Below, piece by piece: positions 37,663-44,409 of a stretch of DNA of 44,409 nt. The first letter of the stretch is position 1. Each line of letters opens with the position of its first letter. The translations under genes and the position numbers were made by a program. This DNA is from Symbiodinium natans. Taxonomy: Eukaryota; Sar; Dinophyceae; Suessiales; Symbiodiniaceae. The notes beneath the pieces are model-generated. The model worked only from the letters and a program-made list of their open reading frames with translations, was not told the DNA's origin and searched no databases. The DNA lies in contig CAJNDS010000590.1 in assembly GCA_905221605.1 (NCBI GenBank), positions 1 through 44,409 on the forward strand, in the 5' to 3' direction.

Positions 37663-38907
37663 GCAAAAGGGAACCTTTGGTTTCACGCCATTTTATCAGC
37701 CCGAATGCTAAATCCGAAGTCCTAAACCCTGAGCCCTGAACCCTAAACCAGAAACCCTAAACCCTAAACCCTAAACCCTAAACCCTAAACCCTAAACCCT
37801 AAACCCTAAACCCCCTGGCGGAACCGAAGCCGCGCCCCAAGCGCTCGAGGCGTCACCCGCGGCGGAGTTCTTGTCGGACTTGGCCTCCTCTGCCTTCAGG
37901 GCGAGCGAGGGGCCTACGATAAGGGGAGGGGTTTGGAATGGTTTAGGGTTCAGGGTTCAGGGTTTAGGGTTTAGGTCTAGGGTCTAGGGTCTAGGGTTTA
38001 GGGTCTAGGGTTTAGGGTTTAAAGATTAGGGCTTAGGGTTTAAAGATTAGGGTTTAGGGTTGAACGATTAGGGTTCAGGGTTCAGGGTTGGGATTCCCCT
38101 CCGGTCCCTCTATACTTCTACGATAACAACTCCCAAAACCCTACTCCAATTTTTAAGGCCCCCGCATGAGAGTGAAGCGGTTCCGGGCTATCCGTTAACT
38201 TGAGGCGCTAGACTTGGTAGGCTCTCCCGAGTCTACATTCCAACAAGGCCCAAGCGTTTGGGCTTCTGGGGATAGCCCCAAACCCGAAACCCTAAAACCT
38301 TCGTACCCTAAACTCCAAACCCCAAACCTTTAAACCCGGAGCACTAGAGTCACTAGAGGTCACAAGGGTTTTCGCCCTTCGCGCCCTTTCCCTTCGACAG
38401 AAGGTTGGTCCCTGCATTCTACCTCAGGTTTCGGGTTTAGCCCTAAGCCCTAACCCTAAACCCCTAACCCCTAAGCCCTATCAGGGTTAGGAACAGCTGC
38501 CTTTTCTTGTTCAGGTATTGTGTCGGGAAGGGGTTTGCGAAATCCTGCCATGACCTGCTTTCTTTTCGGCTCCTTTATCCCTAAACCCTAAACACTACAC
38601 TCTGCAAAAGAAGAACCACGCCTTGCGCCCCAAAGGCTATGCCCTGCGGTTGTTCAGGGTTTAGGGTTCAGAAGTTAGGGTTTAGGAGTTTAGGGCTCAG
38701 GGATTTGATCATGAGTCCCCTACTACCCCCTCTATATGCTGCCCCCCCCCCCCCCCCCGCCCCCATAGTTAAGGCTATTTATGGGGATATTTAAATCCTA
38801 ATTAAGGGATATTTAAAGGTTGAACCTAGGGGGGGTAGTATAGAGGGGGGTAGTAGGGAAACCCATGAGTAGAGCTGGAATCCCTTGAGGATTGGGGCCT
38901 TCTACAG
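37663..38907 (+). other. gap with one GC-rich coding-like block
   Basis: CCCTAAA array (about 37,750-37,811), then a GC-rich segment to about 37,915 open on both strands (plus strand APQALEASPAAEFLSDLA), followed by TTTAGGG variants with TCTAGGG units (about 37,940-38,080). CCCTAAA-like patches lie at about 38,276-38,340 and 38,440-38,480. A family 6 hairpin lies at 38,709-38,878. Confidence 0.4.
38709..38878. mobile_element. TIR element, family 6
   Basis: Arms TCATGAGTCCCCTACTACCC and GGGTAGTAGGGAAACCCATG, continuing inward with CCCTCTATA and TATAGAGGGG. The interior holds a 17-base C run and a repeated GGGATATTTAAA. About 170 bp. Confidence 0.75.
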
Positions 38908-38926
38908 ATACTCCGACCTCATACAG
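38908..38926 (+). CDS. region 4 candidate microexon s (19 nt)
   Basis: Acceptor tctacag, donor CAG|gcgcgg (GC type), phase 2 to 0, reading YSDLIQ. It begins 30 bases after the family 6 element. Its end phase fits exon t. Confidence 0.4.
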
Positions 38927-39138
38927 GCGCGGGCATTGTAGGTTGTGGGGGTTTCCTTCGGACGAAGCGGGCCTTCCTGCACTTCCTTAAACCCTACACC
39001 CCAAACCCAAAACCCTAGTCTCGCGATAGTCGTAGGTTGTGTTTTCGGGAGCATGTCTGCACGTTGAACTCCCCTTGTGCTGTTTGTCCTCGCGCTGCCC
39101 TCAGCAGTTTCGGGAGCAACAAAATAGCGCCATTAGTT

Positions 39139-39169
39139 TGAGAACCAGTGATCTGCTCACTGGTTCTCA
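39139..39169. other. perfect short hairpin
   Basis: A 13-base perfect stem (TGAGAACCAGTGA and its complement) around a five-base loop. No T run follows, so it is not a bacterial-type terminator. Possibly a RNA structure or a protein site. Confidence 0.7.
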
Positions 39170-39934
39170 GGTGTGTTACGTGTTTACGAACCTGTAGGCC
39201 CAGTTGTGCCCTCATCTTCTTTTTGGGGGACAGGTAGGATTCCCTGGACTAGACCGCCTTATTCACTTTTGGGGGGGATAGGGTTCCCTAGAAGAAGCCA
39301 AAAACTCAAGCACTTGTTTTTTGTTATTCTTTGGTTGCTGGGCAACTAAAGTAGGGAGTCGGTTGGGTGGCCATGGCCTCATTGGCCGTGCACCTTGGGT
39401 TTAGGGTTTAGGGTTTCGGCTTTAGGGTTTAGGGTTTTCTCTGAGACCAAAACGTGACATCTCGACGTCGTCTGCCGCCCAGTCGCGAACTCCGAAAACC
39501 CTAAATCCCACAATCCCTCCACCCTCAAAAAGCCTTTAACCCTAGACCCTAACCCCCGAACCCCTAAACTCAGAACCTTAAAACCCATAAACCCTAAACC
39601 CCAACCCTGAGTCCCTAAACCCTCAACCCCAAGACCTAAACCCTCAACCCTGAACCCTAAACCCTAAACTCGGTCCTTTCTGGTTATACTTTTGCAATTT
39701 TTATCTTATTGAATTCTCAATAAGAATTAAAATGATCATGTGCAATAGAACCCCAACAAGGAAACAGTAAAACAAACATTTTGAACCCCTGAACTCTACT
39801 TCAGGGAATGCGATGTTGGAAACCCTAAACCCTAATCCCTAAACCCTAAACCCTAAACCCTAAACCCTACACCCTAAACCCTAAACCCTAAACCCTAAAT
39901 GGGTCGGCCCATGAAGAACCCCCCCTGATGGCAG
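39170..39934 (+). other. gap before exon t
   Basis: TTTAGGG at about 39,399-39,435, CCCTAAA variants at about 39,530-39,670, a small AT-rich patch with palindrome CTTATTGAATTCTCAATAAG (39,693-39,720 region), then a CCCTAAA array at about 39,823-39,898. Confidence 0.45.
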
Positions 39935-39973
39935 GAGAACTGCGGCTTCGTCCTGAAAAGAGTCGGTCGCTGG
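39935..39973 (+). CDS. region 4 candidate exon t
   Basis: Acceptor ggcag|G, donor TGG|gctgag (GC type). Thirteen codons, ENCGFVLKRVGRW, phase 0 to 0. CCCTAAA array immediately upstream and the long TTTAGGG array immediately downstream. Confidence 0.55.
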
Positions 39974-39976
39974 GCT

Positions 39977-40156
39977 GAGGGTTTAGGGTTTAGGGTTTAG
40001 GGTTTAGGGTTTAGGGTTTAGGGTTTAGGGTTTAGGGTTTAGGGTTTAGGGTTTAGGGTTTAGGGTTTAGGGTTTAGGTTTTAGGGTTTAGGGTTTAAGG
40101 TTTAGGGTTTAGGGTTTAGGGTTTAGGGTTTAGGGTTTAGGGTTTAGGGTTTAGGT
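39977..40156 (+). repeat. (TTTAGGG)n array
   Basis: About 25 units with two slipped units (GGTTTTAGGG and GTTTAAGG). It starts within ten bases of the exon t donor. Confidence 0.95.
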
Positions 40157-40556
40157 TCGGGGTGTTTGGGGTTTAGGGTCCAGGATTTAGGGTTTGGGGT
40201 CTACCCTGTATCCCCTCAACCCACAAAAACCCAAGGGGTGTGGAGTTTTGATTAGAGTTTTGCAAGCCCTCTAACCGTACTTTCGTTCCCTAAAATCATT
40301 TCTCGCCAAGGCCCTATATCCCTAAACCCTAACGCCCTCAAGCCAAAAGCGAAAAACACTCTAACCCAAACCCTGTGTCCCGAAATCCATTCACTGTTCC
40401 CAGGAAACCCTTAAACCCTACACCCGAAACCCTAAACCTCTAGGGTTTAGGGTTTAGGGTTAGGGTTTAGGGTTTAGGGTTTAGGGTTTGGGGTGTAGGG
40501 TTTAGGGTAACCCGAAACCCTAAACCCAAAACCCCTAGACCCTTGAAGCCTCACAG

Positions 40557-40589
40557 CCAAGGACGGGGCGTGTCATACTTGATAGCCGG
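40557..40589 (+). CDS. region 4 candidate exon u
   Basis: Acceptor cacag, donor CGG|gctcta (GC type), phase 0 to 0, reading PRTGRVILDSR, compatible with exon t. A second frame, open further to about 40,617, reads GVSYLIAGLYCADLRQF and could be the real one with a later donor. Confidence 0.45.
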
Positions 40590-42167
40590 GCTCTACTGCG
40601 CCGACCTGCGGCAGTTCAGACCTGGGAATTGCTTCAGCTTGGGGTGTAGGGTTTAGGATTTAGGGTCTAGGGTGTAGTGCAGGGTTCAGGGTTTAAGGAC
40701 TAGGGCGCATGGATTCGGCAGCTTGGCTAATTTGTCGCCGTAGTCGTTGCAGTTATCTGAACTTGTCTGTAGCAAGCAGGAGTCGTCGTCGTCGCCCGGC
40801 GGCCGTCGCTGTCGCCACCGTCGCCGTCGCAGTACAAGCAGGTAGTTTGGTAGTAGCAGGCAAGTAGTAGGTAAGCAGTAAAAGATGTAGTGGTGTCCAA
40901 CCCGACAGACTCTTCCGAGTCTTCAACGGTGGACGCAGCTGTGCCATGGATCCGAACAATCCTAAACACCCCCACAAAAGTCCGAACTAACGCTGACCCA
41001 TGAGCCCTAAACACCCTGAGCCCCAAAAACCTGATACTCTAAGCCTGAAACACCCGGACCCTAAAAACCCTCCGAAAGACAAGAATGGGGGTAGAGTAAC
41101 CCTAAACCCTAAACCCTAAACCCTAAACCCTAAAATCATGACTAGCTGAACCCTTGATGCTTCTGGGTTACTAGCTTCCGCTGTCGATTGCATCGAGTCC
41201 CCTCCATTCCCTATCCCCAAATATGATCCGTTCCACTCCAAGAACCACTGACTGCTGTTTGCTGAAGAACCCCAAAAGATCAACAAAAAAAAAGATAATC
41301 CTTATATTATCCTTAATAAGGAAGAATATTTGATCTTTGGGGGTTCTTTAGCAATTAGTGGCTGATAGGCTCTGGGGTTTAAAGTTCAGGGTTTAGGCTT
41401 TAGCAAATCATAACCACCAGATACCTTCTAAAAGGGAAGGTTTGGGATTAAAACCCTAAACCCTCAACCCTAAACCTATACCCCCCAACAACCTAAACAA
41501 CCGGAATTGCAGGGTAGGACGGCTGCGGAGGCTTTAGGGCTAGGGGTTTTCGATTCCTGTCATGGGGCTTGGGTTTCAGGGTTTAGGGTTTAGGGCTAGG
41601 GTTTAGGGTTTAGGGTTTAGGGTTTAGGGTTTAGGGTTTAGGGTTTAGGGTTTAGGGTTTAGGGTTTAGGGTTTAGGGTTTAGGGTTTAGGGTTTAGGGT
41701 TGAGGGCCTGTATGCTCAAGGCTGGAGCTCGCTCCATAGCAGTGTCACAGGCGCATGGGACGCGTTCGGTTTAATCAGGGTTTGGGTTAAGGATTCTACG
41801 TTTATCCCTTCTCTGTGTTGTGCTTTGGGATATTGTTTCTTTTCCCTGCTTTCCTTATACGGGAACTTGTTCATAAAATCATTGTCGAGCACAACCAAGT
41901 TATTGGGTGTAAGAGGATCATATTTGGGAATTTGTTTGCAGACGGTTTTGTAAGGGCTATCCTAGACCCGCAGCCCTAGTCCTCTTAGGAACTGCTTAGG
42001 GTTTAGGCTTTAGGGCTTAGGGAAGTTTAGGGAAGTTTAGGGTTTAGGGCTTAGGGAAGTTTAGGGTTTGGGTTTGGGGGTTTAGGGTTTAGGGTTTAGG
42101 GTTTAGGGTTTAGGGTTTAGGGTTTGGGGTTTGGGGTTTAGGGTTTAGGGGTTTGGGGTTTCCACAG
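40590..42167 (+). other. 1.6 kb between exons u and v
   Basis: A GTC/GCC triplet-rich stretch (about 40,775-40,830). CCCTAAA at about 41,099-41,135. A family 5 hairpin at 41,246-41,363. TTTAGGG arrays at about 41,578-41,701 and 42,085-42,153 with CTTAGGGAAG units between (about 42,013-42,065). Small AG|G segments near 41,513 and 41,745 are too short to judge. Confidence 0.4.
41246..41363. mobile_element. TIR element, family 5 (copy 3)
   Basis: Left CTGTTTGCTGAAGAACCCCA followed by AAAGATCAA; right TTGATCTTTGGGGGTTCTTT followed by AGCAATTAGTGG. The centre is AT-rich (GATAATCCTTATATTATCC). Confidence 0.75.
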
Positions 42168-42211
42168 TGTACACCCAAGCGGGACTCGAAGGGGAGTATG
42201 GGTTCTACGAT
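42168..42211 (+). CDS. region 4 candidate exon v
   Basis: Acceptor ttccacag, donor GAT|gcccag (GC type), phase 1 to 0. It reads YTQAGLEGEYGFYD. Here the arrays are reversed relative to the usual bracket: TTTAGGG before and CCCTAAA (about 42,219-42,299) after. Confidence 0.5.
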
Positions 42212-42218
42212 GCCCAGC

Positions 42219-42299
42219 CCCTAAACCCTAAACCCTAAACCCTAAACCCTAAACCCTAAACCCTAAACCCTAAACCCTAAACCCTAAACCCTAAACCCT
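42219..42299 (-). repeat. (CCCTAAA)n array
   Basis: Eleven perfect units just after candidate exon v. Confidence 0.95.
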
Positions 42300-42893
42300 G
42301 TCTTTGGGTCCCGTCTGCCATCGGCAAACGGCAGAATTGAGGGTTTAGGGTTTCTGGCCACTGGCTTTCTAAGAAGTCCAAAGCTCGAAGCCGCTAACTC
42401 CCTAAGACCTTCCCACCTGGAAAGAACCACCTGAACCCTAAACCCTGACCCCTAACCCTAAACCCTAAACCCTAAACCCTAAGCCCCTGACCCCTCCTAG
42501 TAGACTTCCAAACCCTCCGACAAGGATGCCATAAACGAATCACCTGAAAATCCGACCATAAGGACCCAAAAACATTGGTAGCTTTCCTAAGAGTTCTATA
42601 AAGCGCATTTCCAGTAGCCTGGAAGCAAAGGCAGGTTTGGGCTTTTTAAGGTAAACTCCACACCCGAAGGTTTTAAAGCGCATGCTGGGGTTCGTGAGTG
42701 TTTGGAGCATCCGGGGCTTGTCTCAACAGGCATCTTGGATAGCTAAAACAGAAGCAGCTCCCCAAACCCCAAACCCTGTTGCCGCCTTTCTTTGTGTCGA
42801 GACTACCTGCACAGGGTTCCTAAACCCTAAACCCTAAACCCTAAACCCTAAACCCTAAACCCTAAACCCTAAACCCTAAACCTTCAATCGTAG
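42300..42893 (+). other. gap between exons v and w
   Basis: CCCTAAA-type units at about 42,432-42,485 and 42,826-42,882; otherwise unique with no clear coding frame. Confidence 0.4.
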
Positions 42894-42928
42894 AGCTTCT
42901 TGAGCTGGTGCTCAGTGCAGGGATTGGG
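42894..42928 (+). CDS. region 4 candidate exon w
   Basis: Acceptor cgtag, donor GGG|gctcag (GC type), phase 1 to 0, reading LLELVLSAGIG. The frame stays open to a TAA at about 42,985 (AQIPGSSDVFLFASWAEA), so a longer terminal exon is an alternative. CCCTAAA array directly upstream. Confidence 0.5.
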
Positions 42929-43216
42929 GCTCAGATTCCAGGCTCCTCTGACGTTTTCTTGTTTGCGTCTTGGGCTGAAGCTTAAAGAACCACCTAAACC
43001 CTAGACCCTACACCCCACACCCTAAACCCTAAACCCTAAACCCTAAACCCTAACCCCTAAACCCTAAACCCTCAACCCTCAACACTAAACCCTAAACCCT
43101 AAACCTCATTTCTTAATAGTACATCCCGTACCCGAAAGCCTAAAATTCCTAGTAGACCCCAGCTTCTGATCACCCCAAGATACCGTCACATCCCTGGGGA
43201 CTGCATCCGCCTTCAG

Positions 43217-43253
43217 GCTGAAGCAGCAGGAGAATATGTGTCCAACTTCTTCG
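43217..43253 (+). CDS. region 4 candidate exon x
   Basis: Acceptor cttcag|G, donor TTCG|gctttt (GC type), phase 0 to 1, reading AEAAGEYVSNFF, compatible with exon w. The frame is also open for 25 further codons. Confidence 0.5.
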
Positions 43254-43315
43254 GCTTTTGCTGGTGCTCACTGACACATTCTCCAGGGCTTTTGGACTCC
43301 AGGTTAAAGGCTCCC

Positions 43316-43399
43316 TAACCCTAAACCCTAGACCCTAAACCCTAAACCCTAAACCCTAAACCCTAAACCCTAAACCCTAAACCCTAAACCCTAAACCCT
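43316..43399 (-). repeat. (CCCTAAA)n array, last in the window
   Basis: Eleven units with one CTAGACC variant, followed by a short open segment VEFARLLSELRAA ending in TAG at about 43,446 that could be a terminal exon, then TTTAGGG (about 43,500-43,523). Confidence 0.85.
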
Positions 43400-43589
43400 A
43401 CATGCTGTTGAGTTTGCCCGGTTGCTTTCGGAGCTTCGGGCTGCTTAGCATGTACGGGCCTGGAAGGGGCAAAGTTTGCCAAAGACTGTTCCGGACTTGG
43501 GTTTAGGGTTTAGGGTTTAGGGTTTCTGGGCCGACCAGAATTAAAGGGTTTCGGATTGAGGCGTCTTGCTGTAGTCTTCTTGATGTGTA

Positions 43590-43770
43590 CATATGTAAGA
43601 TATGTATATGTGCGTACACACATATACATATACACACATATATATATATATATGTATGTATATATTATAACACACACAACCAGACACAACCACACACAAC
43701 CGCACACAACCACACACAATCACACACAACCACACACAACCACACACACACACACACACACACAAACACA
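43590..43770 (+). repeat. TA/CA-rich simple repeats
   Basis: ACATATACATATACACAC tract (about 43,590-43,665), then about eight CACACAAC units with small variants (43,671-43,745) and a CA dinucleotide run. The four overlapping long frames here are shadows of these repeats. Confidence 0.95.
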
Positions 43771-43807
43771 TACACACACGCACCCACTGCGAAATTGCGA
43801 GGTAGCC

Positions 43808-44406
43808 AAAGTCTACACAAACAACCCTAAAGTGATCGTGCAACCTCAGCCAACCTCAACTCCTTGAACTGCAAAGTTCCTATGATGCCTCGGCCTTTTC
43901 TCTCTGGGCAAAGTTGTGCTTGAGCCACCAAAGTGGCAGATCATGAGTAGGGCTCATCTGGGGAGGAAAAGTGTGATTATAATTTCACACGCCTCCTTGG
44001 ACTAAAGTTGCTTTAACTTTCGTCCACACTCAATCACACACCCGCTTCAAAGTACGAACCACAATATCAGCAAACAAAGTTCGAAGAAATGTTTTACTCG
44101 AAAGTCGGGGGGAATCAGCTGATTCGCAAAAGCTGCCATCTTCAAAGTGGCTGTTAAAAAGATCGTTGTGCTCTTCAAAGTTGTGGTGCTTGCGAAAGGT
44201 ATTATGAATCGGCCCAAAGTGCAGCGATTCTGGCTGTCTGAAATACCAAAGTGCCCAAAGTCGGCATATCGAAATGCAGCGACTCGAAAAGTGGCACATT
44301 CCTTCACATCCTGGAGCCACGACGCAAAGTGGGGATATCCAAGTGCATCGGCGCAACGCCCTCGTCTGGAAAGTTTGAGAGCTCTTGGTACAGCCGAGAT
44401 AAAAGT
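43808..44406 (+). repeat. array of AAAGT words
   Basis: Nineteen AAAGT pentamers on the + strand (first at 43,808 and 43,828, then 43,873, 43,910, 43,930, 43,978, 44,004, 44,049, 44,076, 44,101, 44,144, 44,177, 44,216, 44,248, 44,257, 44,288, 44,336, 44,370, 44,402). Most are CAAAGT followed by T or G. Only one ACTTT lies in the opposite sense. Typical spacing is 26 to 47 bases. The words between are not obviously repeated. The array runs off the window end. Confidence 0.85.
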
Positions 44407-44409
44407 GGG

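Noticed and set aside
43510-43867. Five long frames in TA/CA repeats
   Set aside because: Dinucleotide and CACACAAC repeats have no stops in several frames on both strands.
44030-44356. Minus-strand 108-codon frame across the AAAGT array
   Set aside because: No recognisable domain, and the array words create recurrent HF/NF/EE dipeptides. It could still be a truncated gene running off the window, but I cannot support it.
1-44409. True chromosome end
   Set aside because: Arrays occur in both orientations throughout, separated by unique sequence and coding exons; there is no terminal array at either window edge.
1-44409. CRISPR array, operons, bacterial promoters or terminators
   Set aside because: Repeats are telomere-type tandem units without spacers of fixed size, and nothing in the gene structure is prokaryotic.
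1-44409. Dinoflagellate spliced-leader relict sequence
   Set aside because: I looked for CCGTAGCCATTTTGGCTCAAG-like words and saw none on reading; a computed search would be more reliable.

Overview
The window looks like nuclear DNA of a dinoflagellate, probably a relative of Symbiodinium. The evidence is telomere-type TTTAGGG/CCCTAAA arrays scattered throughout, tiny exons, introns that mostly begin with GC rather than GT, and acceptors of the form AG|G. There are no bacterial-type genes, no long intron-free ORF that I trust, and no rRNA or tRNA that I could recognise. Nearly all long open frames are read-throughs of repeats (runs of NPKP or GFRV are translated telomere repeat) or of purine-rich tracts.

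Region 1 (1 to about 14,370, + strand) is the best-supported gene. I assembled 19 exons of 24 to 77 nt whose reading phases agree at all 18 junctions. They encode about 311 residues of a voltage-gated, cyclic-nucleotide-binding-domain cation channel: S5, pore, S6, C-linker, CNBD and the helix after it. The N-terminal part lies upstream of the window. The C-terminal end lies somewhere beyond 14,370.

Region 2 (14,370 to 19,900) has more short coding-like islands with AG acceptors, possibly the variable tail of the channel, including a candidate last exon with a stop near 17,695. The assignment is weak.

Region 3 (19,890 to 23,395) is a different kind of DNA. It is almost free of telomere-type arrays, partly AT-rich, and holds a broken lysine/glutamate-rich gene copy. 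It may be the spacer between two genes or an insertion.

Region 4 (23,400 to 43,500) returns to the exon-island pattern on the + strand. It contains about two dozen short candidate exons, some consecutive ones phase-compatible, from one or more proteins I do not recognise.

Region 5 (43,560 to the end) holds TA and CA-rich simple repeats and then a strand-asymmetric array of at least 19 AAAGT words.

Two architectural themes stand out. First, exons are commonly preceded by (CCCTAAA)n and followed by (TTTAGGG)n, so many introns begin and end with complementary arrays able to pair and bring the splice sites together. Second, the introns carry at least eight families of 90 to 190 bp terminal-inverted-repeat elements, five of them with two or more copies or partners here. 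All exon limits are read by eye from motifs and phase; array limits are approximate to a few bases.
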